DNA from: Scatosoma sp045533485
Lineage (GTDB): Bacteria > Bacillota > Clostridia > Christensenellales > Borkfalkiaceae
NCBI GenBank assembly: GCA_045533485.1
Contig: JAZSHX010000026.1
Location: forward strand, 48,151 to 112,150
Reading direction: 5' to 3'
DNA length: 64,000 nt
The position numbers were made by a program, and so were the translations under genes. The notes beneath the pieces were generated by a model. The model searched no databases, was not told the DNA's origin, and worked only from the letters and a program-made list of their open reading frames with translations. This document shows positions 57,451-64,000 of the stretch, piece by piece (position 1 is the stretch's first letter; each line of letters starts with the position of its first letter).

Positions 57451-58317
57451 ATGGAACTTACCAAGGCGCAACGGGCGGAAATCTTAATTCAAGCCCTGCC
57501 GTATATCCAAAAATATAACAATAAAATCATCGTAGTCAAATACGGCGGCAACGCGATGCTCAACGACGAACTCAAGGAAGCGGTGATGGGGGATTTGGTG
57601 CTTTTGTCGTTGGTTGGCGTGAAAGTCGTGTTGGTGCACGGCGGCGGTCCTGAAATTACGGAAATGCTCAACAAAGTGGGTAAAAAATCGCAATTTATCG
57701 ACGGGCTTCGCGTAACCGACCAAGAAAGCGTAGAAATCGTACAAATGGTACTTGCTGGGAAGGTCAACAAAAACCTTGTCAACCTTTTGCAAAACAAGGG
57801 CGGCAAAGCCATCGGGCTGTGCGGTATCGACGGCAAAATGATAAAAGCGAAAAAGGCGGACGAACGCTTGGGTTTTGTCGGCGAAATCACCGATGTCAAC
57901 GTAGAACCCGTTTTAGATTTGCTTGAAAAGGGCTATATCCCCGTAGTATCCACCGTTGGGTTTGACGAAGAAAACAACACGTATAATATCAATGCGGACA
58001 CGGTGGCGGCGCGCCTTGCAGGCGAACTCAAAGCGGAAAGCTTAATTTCTATGACCGATATCGTGGGCTTGCTCCGTGACAAAGACGACGAAAGCACGCT
58101 TATTCCCAAGGTGTACGTATCCGACGCACCCAAGCTTATCCGCGACGGCGTGATCAGCGGCGGTATGATCCCCAAAGTAAATTGCTGTATCGAAGCCATC
58201 CGCCGCGGCGTGAAAAAGGTGTTCATTATCGATGGCAGAATTCCGCACGCGATATTGATTGAAACGCTGACGGACGAGGGTGTAGGTACTATGTTTGTTT
58301 CAGGAAATCACATTTAA
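57451..58317 (+). CDS. argB: Acetylglutamate kinase
   Basis: 288 residues. It phosphorylates N-acetylglutamate. KYGGNAM, LVHGGGPEI, GLRVTD, NINADTVAA and GGMIPK are the family motifs. AAAGGAG ribosome site. In arginine-regulated forms an N-terminal helix senses arginine; the N-terminal helix (KAQRAEILIQALPYIQKY) here is compatible with that. Confidence 0.96.
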   Translation: MELTKAQRAEILIQALPYIQKYNNKIIVVKYGGNAMLNDELKEAVMGDLVLLSLVGVKVVLVHGGGPEITEMLNKVGKKSQFIDGLRVTDQESVEIVQMVLAGKVNKNLVNLLQNKGGKAIGLCGIDGKMIKAKKADERLGFVGEITDVNVEPVLDLLEKGYIPVVSTVGFDEENNTYNINADTVAARLAGELKAESLISMTDIVGLLRDKDDESTLIPKVYVSDAPKLIRDGVISGGMIPKVNCCIEAIRRGVKKVFIIDGRIPHAILIETLTDEGVGTMFVSGNHI

Positions 58318-58349
58318 GTATGTAGCTTGGAATAAACGAAACGTGTATA

Positions 58350-58432
58350 TGCATCGCAATACGGCGTTAACCTTGCGTTTTCCCTTGCTCATTTACGCAC
58401 ATCTACCACGTTTTAACGTAATAGGGGCGCAA
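58350..58432. repeat. Truncated stem-loop repeat (copy C) inside the arginine operon
   Basis: Starts like B1 (GCAATAC.GCGTTAACCTTGCG, then TTTTCCCTTGCTCATTTACG) but jumps from the inner loop straight to CACGTTTTAACGTAATAGGGGCG, the 3' end seen in A1. The right outer arm is missing, so this copy cannot fold the full stem. It lies between argB and argD. Confidence 0.6.
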
Positions 58433-58453
58433 GTCCCACAACAGGAAACAACC

Positions 58454-59617
58454 ATGAACATTCAACAAATAGACCAACAATACGTTGCCAACACCTATGC
58501 GCGCTTTCCGCTTTCCCTTGTCAAGGGCAGCGGTTCGCTGGTGTACGACGAAAACGGCAAAGAATATATCGATTTGGGCACGGGTATCGCCGTCAATACC
58601 TTTGGTATTGCCGATGAAGCGTGGAAACAAGCGGTGATTGCGCAGCTGGATAATATCCAACACACGTCCAACCTGTATTACAACGCGCCGTGCGCGCTGC
58701 TTGCGCAAACGCTTTGCCAAAGAACGGGTATGAAAAAGGTATTTTTTTCCAACTCCGGTGCGGAAGCCAACGAGTGCGCTATCAAGGCGGCAAGAAAGCA
58801 CGGCGAATTGACAAAAGGCAAGGATTGCAACGTAATCATCACCTTAAAAAACAGCTTTCACGGCAGAACGATCACCACGCTTTCAGCAACGGGGCAGGAC
58901 GTATTCCATGAGCATTTCACGCCCATGACGCAGGGCTTCGTGTACGCACAGCCAAATGATATTGCCGATATGCAAGCGCTTATCAAAACGCATAACTGTT
59001 GCGGCATTATGTTGGAGCTTGTGCAGGGCGAAGGCGGCGTGACGGCGCTCAACAAAGCGTACGTGGAACAAGTGGCGCAGCTTGCCAAGGACAACGATTT
59101 GCTGCTTATCATTGACGAAGTGCAAACGGGCAACGGCAGAACGGGCGAATTGTACGCGTTTATGGCATACGGCATTACGCCCGACGTCGTAACCACGGCA
59201 AAGGGCTTGGGCGGCGGACTTCCCATCGGCGCGACGATGCTTGGCGAAAAAGCGGAAAGCTTGTTCACGCCCGGCTTAAACGGCTCTACGTTCGGCGGCA
59301 ATCCCGTGGCGGCGGCAGGCGCGCTTTCTATCATCAATCGTATTGACGAAAGCTTGCTTGCAGATGTGAAAGAAAAGAGCGAATATATCGTCAATCAACT
59401 GCAAAACGCAAAGGGTGTGAAAAGTGTGTCGGGTATGGGCTTTATGCTTGGCATTGAAACGCAAAAGGACGCAGGCGAAGTGATTGCGCGCTGTATGGAA
59501 CGCGGCGTGTTGGTGATCAAAGCCAAACACAAGGTGCGTTTGCTCCCTGCCTTGAATATCCCGATGGAGCAATTAAAAACAGCAATAAAAATCTTAAAAG
59601 AAGAGTGTGAAAAATAA
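58454..59617 (+). CDS. argD: Acetylornithine aminotransferase
   Basis: 387 residues. A class III PLP aminotransferase: FSNSGAEANECAIKAAR, DEVQTGNGRTG and the cofactor lysine in TTAKGLGGGLPIGA. It turns N-acetylglutamate semialdehyde into acetylornithine. I start at the ATG at 58454 behind CAGGAAACAACC; the open frame upstream runs through the repeat and is not coding. One-base overlap with argF. Confidence 0.95.
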   Translation: MNIQQIDQQYVANTYARFPLSLVKGSGSLVYDENGKEYIDLGTGIAVNTFGIADEAWKQAVIAQLDNIQHTSNLYYNAPCALLAQTLCQRTGMKKVFFSNSGAEANECAIKAARKHGELTKGKDCNVIITLKNSFHGRTITTLSATGQDVFHEHFTPMTQGFVYAQPNDIADMQALIKTHNCCGIMLELVQGEGGVTALNKAYVEQVAQLAKDNDLLLIIDEVQTGNGRTGELYAFMAYGITPDVVTTAKGLGGGLPIGATMLGEKAESLFTPGLNGSTFGGNPVAAAGALSIINRIDESLLADVKEKSEYIVNQLQNAKGVKSVSGMGFMLGIETQKDAGEVIARCMERGVLVIKAKHKVRLLPALNIPMEQLKTAIKILKEECEK

Positions 59618-60525
59618 TGCATTTATTAAAATTACAAGACCTTTCCAAAAAACAAATCAATGAAATTTTGAATTTAGCCGATCAATTAAAATTTGAAAAG
59701 AAGAACGGCATCGACCATCCGCTTTTGAAAAACAAACGCTTGGGTATGATTTTCTCCAAGGCGTCTACGCGTACGCGCGTTTCCTTTGAAGTAGGTATGT
59801 ACGATTTGGGCGGCAGCGCGCTGTTTTTAAGCTCGCGCGATTTACAAATCGGCAGGGGTGAACCCGTCCAAGACACAGCGCGCGTGCTTTCGCGCTATCT
59901 TGACGGCATTATGATCCGCACCTTTGACCAAAAGGAAGTGGAAGATTTGGCAAAATACGGCTCTATTCCCATTATCAACGGCTTGACCGATTATTGCCAC
60001 CCTTGCCAAGTGCTTGCCGACCTTATGACCATCCGTGAATATTTCGGCGGTTTAGACGGCAACAAGCTTTGCTATATCGGCGATGGGAACAATATGACCA
60101 ACTCTTTGATTGTCGGCGGTATCAAAATGGGTATGGAAGTGTCGGTGGCTTGTCCCAAGGGCTATGAACCGGACGCGAAAATTATGGAATGGGCGAAGAA
60201 AAACGGTAAGTTTACCTGCACGGACGACGTAAAAGCGGCGGCAAGCGGCGCAACGGTGCTGTACACCGACGTTTGGGCGTCGATGGGGCAGGAAGCGGAA
60301 GCGGAAGCACGCAAAAGTATTTTCAAAAATTACCAAATCAACAACGACGTGATGGCGGTAGCCGACAAGAAAGCGTTGGTGTTGCATTGCTTGCCTGCGC
60401 ATAGGGAAGAAGAAATCACGGGCGAAGTGTTTGAAGCGCACGCCAACGAAATTTTCGACCAAGCGGAAAACAGATTGCACGTACAAAAGGCAGTGCTCGT
60501 AAAGTGTTTGGGCGCGAAGAAATAA
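59617..60525 (+). CDS. argF: Ornithine carbamoyltransferase
   Basis: 302 residues. It makes citrulline from ornithine and carbamoyl phosphate. STRTRVSFE (carbamoyl phosphate site), DYCHPCQ and HCLPAHREEEI are diagnostic. Carbamoyl phosphate synthase genes are not in the window. Confidence 0.96.
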   Translation: MHLLKLQDLSKKQINEILNLADQLKFEKKNGIDHPLLKNKRLGMIFSKASTRTRVSFEVGMYDLGGSALFLSSRDLQIGRGEPVQDTARVLSRYLDGIMIRTFDQKEVEDLAKYGSIPIINGLTDYCHPCQVLADLMTIREYFGGLDGNKLCYIGDGNNMTNSLIVGGIKMGMEVSVACPKGYEPDAKIMEWAKKNGKFTCTDDVKAAASGATVLYTDVWASMGQEAEAEARKSIFKNYQINNDVMAVADKKALVLHCLPAHREEEITGEVFEAHANEIFDQAENRLHVQKAVLVKCLGAKK

Positions 60526-60535
60526 GGAAAAAATT

Positions 60536-61396
60536 ATGTTACACACGATTGATAACGGCATATTGCAGATACAAATCGACGCGTTTGGCGCGCAAATCAA
60601 AAGCGTGAAATATAACGGCAAGGAACGCGCGTGGCAAAACGAAAACGGAGCGTGGAAAGACACCGCGCCCCTGCTTTTCCCCGTTTGCGGACATTTCGGC
60701 GTGACGGTAGACGGCAAAACTTACGATATGCCGGCGCACGGCTTCGTGAAGAAAATGCCGTTTATCCCCGAAGAAATTTCCGCGGCGGCAATTACGTTCG
60801 TTTGCAAATCCAACGACCAAACGAAAAACATCTACCCGTTCGATTTTACGTTTAAGGTCACATACGAAGTATGTGAAAGTACCTTAAAAATCACGTATAC
60901 GGTCAAAAACGACGGTAAAACGCCGTTGCCGTTCGCGTGCGGCGGTCACGATTCCTTTGCCTTGGAAAACGACGTGGACGCGTATCAAATCGCCTTTGAA
61001 AACAGAGAAACGCTCATTCATTACAGCCACGACGACGATGGTTATTTGACAGGCGAAAAGGTATTCTACGGCGAAAATACGCCTGCGCTTATCTTGCCTA
61101 AGGAATATTTAGCGGAAGGCAGAACACTCATTTTCAAGGAACTGCAATCACGCAAAATATACCTGCAAACGACAAGCGGAAAAACGTTGGCTACGCTTAC
61201 GTTCGACGGCTTTGCAAACCTGCTCATTTGGCGCGCGACGGCGGATAGTAAATACGTGTGCATCGAACCGTGGACGAATTTGCCTGATTTGGTAGGCGCA
61301 CAGCCCCAAGAAATTTACGAAAAGGCAGGGGTATACACGGTGGCGCAAGGCGAAGAAAAAACGTTGGTGAGAGAAATTACGTATGCAAACGATTGA
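60536..61396 (+). CDS. Aldose 1-epimerase-like protein
   Basis: 286 residues. A galactose-mutarotase fold: AFGAQIKSVKYNGKE, PLLFPVCGHFG, MPAHGFVKKMPF, CGGHDSFAL and CIEPWTNLPD. The His and Glu of mutarotases have counterparts here (HGF, GGH, IEPW). This subgroup is often called LacX-like. It rides at the end of the arginine operon, 10 bases after argF, with no metabolic link I can name. Confidence 0.88.
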   Translation: MLHTIDNGILQIQIDAFGAQIKSVKYNGKERAWQNENGAWKDTAPLLFPVCGHFGVTVDGKTYDMPAHGFVKKMPFIPEEISAAAITFVCKSNDQTKNIYPFDFTFKVTYEVCESTLKITYTVKNDGKTPLPFACGGHDSFALENDVDAYQIAFENRETLIHYSHDDDGYLTGEKVFYGENTPALILPKEYLAEGRTLIFKELQSRKIYLQTTSGKTLATLTFDGFANLLIWRATADSKYVCIEPWTNLPDLVGAQPQEIYEKAGVYTVAQGEEKTLVREITYAND

Positions 61397-61592
61397 AAAG
61401 GGCAAATACCGCCATTTTAAGGGCGGTGAATACGAAGTGATAGACGTGGCGTACCATTCGGAAACGAGCGAAGAAATGGTGGTGTACCGCGCGCTATACG
61501 GCGACAACCGCCTTTGGGTGCGACCGATAAAAATGTTTAGCGAAACAGTCGAAATCAACGGCGAAAAAGTGCCAAGATTTGCGAAAGAGTGA
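61383..61592 (+). CDS. DUF1653 family protein
   Basis: 69 residues. KGKYRHFKGGEYEVIDVA, then EEMVVYRALYGDNRLWVRP and MFSETVEINGEKVPRF is the complete DUF1653 domain, a small SH3-like module of unknown role. It overlaps the epimerase gene by 14 bases and is the last gene of the arginine operon. Confidence 0.9.
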   Translation: MQTIEKGKYRHFKGGEYEVIDVAYHSETSEEMVVYRALYGDNRLWVRPIKMFSETVEINGEKVPRFAKE

Positions 61593-61636
61593 GCGAACCT
61601 TGTTAAAAAATAAAATATTTTGTTAAAAAATGAAAA

Positions 61637-61671
61637 AACAGTCCGTAAACGGTAGACGGATTGTTTTTTTT
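61637..61671 (+). terminator. Terminator of the arginine operon
   Basis: 10-bp stem AACAGTCCGT (61637-61646) with ACGGATTGTT (61656-61665), one G-T pair, then a run of eight T. Confidence 0.85.
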
Positions 61672-61722
61672 GTGTTATGATATATTATGTAGAATTTTTT
61701 TTAATTTCATTAAATGTTAAAA

Positions 61723-61796
61723 AAAGGGCATGCCCTTTCCGCTTACTACTTAAGCGGAAAAATACACTTATATAGGGGAAACTTTTTGATAAAAGT
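61723..61796 (+). promoter_or_regulatory. Structured 5' leader with three hairpins (leader 2)
   Basis: Hairpin 1 is the palindrome AAAGGGCATGCCCTTT (61723-61738). Hairpin 2 pairs TTTCCGCTTA (61736-61745) with TAAGCGGAAA (61751-61760) and shares three T with hairpin 1. After AATACACTTATATAGGGGAA, hairpin 3 pairs ACTTTT (61781-61786) with AAAAGT (61791-61796). The start codon at 61827 follows TAGGAG. Layout, spacing and the linker match leader 1 at 13435. No clear promoter; TATATT at 61681 is a candidate -10. Confidence 0.6.
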
Positions 61797-61826
61797 GATA
61801 AAAAAACTTTTATAGGAGATAAAATT

Positions 61827-61958
61827 ATGAGAAAGGATTACGTAGGCATGGAAGCAGAAATTTTGCAGCTTGACGTTCAAGACGTTTTGACGGCTTCTGC
61901 GGAATTTACAGACCCTGAAACGGGCGACAATGGGATTTATTTCCCTGCTGGAAACTAA
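61827..61958 (+). CDS. 43-residue peptide of unknown function
   Basis: Begins MRKDYVGMEAEILQLD, then VQDVLTASAEF, and ends GIYFPAGN. The pattern of a basic start, a hydrophobic/acidic core (EILQLDVQDVLTAS) and a Gly/Asp-rich tail resembles small peptides often found in gut Firmicutes beside surface-protein genes; I know of no described function. It has a good ribosome site (TAGGAG) and the next gene starts 13 bases after its stop, so it is very likely translated. Confidence 0.7.
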   Translation: MRKDYVGMEAEILQLDVQDVLTASAEFTDPETGDNGIYFPAGN

Positions 61959-61971
61959 GGAGGAAAAAAAT

Positions 61972-63696
61972 ATGTTACAAAGAAAAATCAAATGGTTTGG
62001 TGTTGCAACGCTTGCTTGCGCGGCAGCTCTTTGCGCAGGGTTTGGCGCGGCAAACGTAACGGCTGACGCAGCTTCGACGATGGATGGCTTTGAAATTTTG
62101 TACACGTCCGTTCGTATTGGTAACGCTACGACAGATAACCCCAGCGGTTTGCGTTTCAAGGTGGATTTGCCTGAAAACGTTGCAAAAGCAGACGTAACCA
62201 ACGCTTATACGAAAGTTTCGTTCACGGCGGCGGATGGCGAAGCATATTCCACCAACGTAGAAGCAACGGTATGGCGCAGTGAAGGCGACGGTTGGAACAC
62301 TGTGCTTTTGGATATTCCCGATACCGATTACAAAACCCAAATAACGGCGCAAGCCTTTATGACGGTGAAAGGCGTTGAATATGAAACGGAAGTGAAAACT
62401 TCTTCCATTTCTACAACGGCAAGAAAAGCTGTGGAAAAAGGCATTGACACTTGGGAAAACGTAGGTGGATTTATCAAAGCCGAAGAAGTAACCGAAACGG
62501 TTGTATTCAAAGATGTTGTAGAAATAGCTGAAAACGCAAAAGATTTTGCATCTTACGAAATGGGTGGTGTTACAATAACTGCAGGTGCAGGTAGCAATAC
62601 TAGTAGTAAACCTAAATATTATGACACTGGTACAGGTGTACGCCTTTACGGTGGAAACACAATGACCTTTACCGTAAACGAACATTTCTACATTGATAAA
62701 ATCGTATTTAGAACATCGACGGGTAGTAATGCTGTAAATGAAGCAAGCGTTTCTTCTGTTGGTACGTTAAATATCAATGGCGGTACAACTACAATTTCTA
62801 ATATAGCTACAAATACGGTTACGCTTACGCAAGGCGGTACGTCTGGTCACGTACGTATTCAAAAAGTGGAAGTTACCTATGTATCAGGAACTCTTTCTGA
62901 TGAAGATAAGGCGAAGAATGAAGCAACGAAGCTTGCGGAAGAAGCGTTGGAAGCTGAAATGGGAGCGTTAACGGTCGCTGAAAAGATTGCGGAAGCCGGT
63001 ACGGTGACGTTACCTACTGCTACGCAACAAGGTGTAACCGTAACGTGGGCACTTAATGATGCGGACGCGGTTAAAGATAATGCAACATTGAATGGCAATG
63101 CGTTGACAATTAGTTTGCCTGCAATGGGAGCCGAAGACGTGAAGATTTCTTTGACTGCAACCGTAACGGCTACAGCTACGGCAACGGTAGGTGATGCAAC
63201 GGCAACGGGTACAGCTGGTGACACGAAAGAATTTCCCGTAACAATCGTTGCACCGAAAGATGACACACAACCCGAACAACCTGCTGAACCGATTACTGTG
63301 AGCAAGACTGTTGCAAGCTTGATTACTGAATATGGCTGGACGAGTAGCACGACGAAACAAAGCTTTACGCTTGACGACGTTGTAAGCGTTAAAGTGAACG
63401 GCGGTAGCAATACTGGTAAAGCATATGACGGCAACAATATCCGTATTTATGCAACGGATACCCCTGCCGGTACTTTGACGATTTCAGTAGCAGAAGGATA
63501 CGAACTTGTTTCTATTAAGATTACAACACAAACGGGAACGTATGCTTTCCTGTATGTTGAAGGGACTACTACGGATATTTGTAACGTTACCACGGCTGTT
63601 TCCGGTTCTTCTGTTGTTCTTCAATCCGTTAAGAATGGTAGTGACGGTAAGCAAGTTCGTATTACCGCAATTGAAGTTACCTATAAAAACAAGTAG
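61972..63696 (+). CDS. Secreted multidomain surface protein
   Basis: 574 residues. Signal peptide at about 1-34 (ACAAALCAGFGAANVTADA). Residues about 35-160 hold an SGLRF-type domain (NPSGLRFKVDLP, ITAQAFMTVKG), frequent in Clostridia surface proteins. Two related beta-sandwich modules lie at about 178-305 and 440-573, each ending in a KVEVTYV- or AIEVTYK-like strand. Between them an atrophied bacterial Ig-like domain (about 310-433, TVTWALNDADAV). No LPXTG, SLH or choline motif is seen, so it is secreted or held by other means. AAGGAGG ribosome site. Confidence 0.8.
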   Translation: MLQRKIKWFGVATLACAAALCAGFGAANVTADAASTMDGFEILYTSVRIGNATTDNPSGLRFKVDLPENVAKADVTNAYTKVSFTAADGEAYSTNVEATVWRSEGDGWNTVLLDIPDTDYKTQITAQAFMTVKGVEYETEVKTSSISTTARKAVEKGIDTWENVGGFIKAEEVTETVVFKDVVEIAENAKDFASYEMGGVTITAGAGSNTSSKPKYYDTGTGVRLYGGNTMTFTVNEHFYIDKIVFRTSTGSNAVNEASVSSVGTLNINGGTTTISNIATNTVTLTQGGTSGHVRIQKVEVTYVSGTLSDEDKAKNEATKLAEEALEAEMGALTVAEKIAEAGTVTLPTATQQGVTVTWALNDADAVKDNATLNGNALTISLPAMGAEDVKISLTATVTATATATVGDATATGTAGDTKEFPVTIVAPKDDTQPEQPAEPITVSKTVASLITEYGWTSSTTKQSFTLDDVVSVKVNGGSNTGKAYDGNNIRIYATDTPAGTLTISVAEGYELVSIKITTQTGTYAFLYVEGTTTDICNVTTAVSGSSVVLQSVKNGSDGKQVRITAIEVTYKNK

Positions 63697-63732
63697 GTTA
63701 ATCAACTAAACCAAAACAACGAAAATCAAACA

Positions 63733-63763
63733 AAAAGCCGTTCCTGAAAAGGAACGGCTTTTA
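63733..63763 (+). terminator. Terminator after the surface protein
   Basis: Perfect 12-bp stem AAAAGCCGTTCC (63733-63744) with GGAACGGCTTTT (63751-63762). Confidence 0.8.
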
Positions 63764-63780
63764 ACGTGCGTTTGTTGCAT

Positions 63781-63810
63781 TGTCACTCTGGAACGAAACG
63801 CTCTGCTTTT
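63781..63810. repeat. Partial TGTCAYTCTGGAACG repeat
   Basis: TGTCACTCTGGAACG followed by AAACGCTCTG: the left end of the palindromic repeat that follows, without its right half. Confidence 0.6.
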
Positions 63811-63896
63811 TGTCATTCTGGAACGGAACGTGGTGAAGTGATAGAATCTTAAAAAAGGGAGACTCTATCAGTCGTTGCACTCCTTCCAGAGTGACA
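63811..63896. repeat. Palindromic intergenic repeat, copy 1
   Basis: Starts TGTCATTCTGGAACGG and ends CTTCCAGAGTGACA, so the ends pair over about 13 bases; interior GTGATAGA and CTATCAGTCG can extend the stem. Repeats of this TGTCATyCTGgA type are widespread between genes of many bacteria. Confidence 0.75.
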
Positions 63897-63916
63897 AAGG
63901 GGGGCAGGTATGCGTG

Positions 63917-63995
63917 TGTCACTCTGGAACGGAACGTAGTGAAGTGATAGAGTCTTGAGATCCTATCAGTCGCTTACGCTCCTTCCAGGATGACA
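63917..63995. repeat. Palindromic intergenic repeat, copy 2
   Basis: Starts TGTCACTCTGGAACGG and ends CCTTCCAGGATGACA with the same interior GAAGTGATAGAGTCTTGAG and CCTATCAGTCGC. The 304 bases after the surface gene hold only these repeats and the terminator. Confidence 0.75.
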
Positions 63996-64000
63996 GTGGG

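Noticed and set aside
58295..58453. N-terminal extension of argD
   Set aside because: It overlaps the end of argB and the repeat; the ATG at 58454 has a ribosome site and matches the usual ArgD start.
61827..61958. RiPP precursor gene
   Set aside because: There is no modification enzyme, protease or exporter nearby, and no typical core with Cys/Ser/Thr cluster.

Overview
The window looks like the chromosome of an anaerobic member of the Bacillota, class Clostridia, probably an uncultured gut-type lineage. The basis is the gene families present (DUF5685, superoxide reductase, Asp23, FakA/DegV, LuxS), strong AGGAG ribosome sites, textbook sigma-A promoters with 17-bp spacers, lipoproteins with Gram-positive style lipoboxes, and gene order matching the Bacillus yicC-gmk-rpoZ-priA-def-fmt-rsmB-rlmN-rpe-rpmB-asp23-fakA-recG region. 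The lineage call is inference. No rRNA, tRNA, phage or CRISPR was recognised.

Layout. 1-13 kb: end of an aminotransferase gene, thrC, a DUF5685/J-like pair, rlmD, several small or membrane proteins, an RluA pseudouridine synthase, luxS, a nitroreductase, a BFD-like ferredoxin, superoxide reductase with a flavin reductase-rubredoxin fusion, and rpsU. 13-19 kb: a PH-like protein behind a structured leader, pcrA and ligA, separated by repeats. 19-36 kb: the conserved replication/translation block (yicC to recG), lacking coaBC, prpC, prkC and rsgA, followed by hisIE. 36-40 kb: a lipoprotein, minD with a possible minE, and a DegV protein. 40-46 kb: an accessory operon opposite an AraC regulator, with a U32-like protein, three QueG-like iron-sulfur paralogues, a cupin and a Gfo/Idh/MocA protein. 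46-51 kb: trmO and the folate/B12 methionine operon metF, MetH activation protein, metH. 51-61.6 kb: one long operon with every gene from glutamate to arginine (argG, H, C, J, B, D, F), interrupted by a lipoprotein phosphoesterase and a repeat, and ending with an aldose-epimerase-like gene and a DUF1653 gene. 61.6-64 kb: a structured leader, a 43-residue peptide, a secreted multidomain surface protein, and palindromic repeats.

Links between genes. FakA (31.4 kb) and the DegV/FakB-type protein (38.5 kb) can form a fatty acid kinase. The reductase-rubredoxin fusion could feed electrons to superoxide reductase. The MetH activation domain is a separate gene next to a MetH that lacks it. The least described items are the 40.4-46.0 kb iron-sulfur operon, a family of intergenic stem-loop repeats whose arms vary but stay complementary (16.6, 23.5, 33.1 and 58.3 kb), and two look-alike hairpin leaders at 13.4 and 61.7 kb. 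Two genes, pcrA and trmO, appear to be read from nearly leaderless transcripts.
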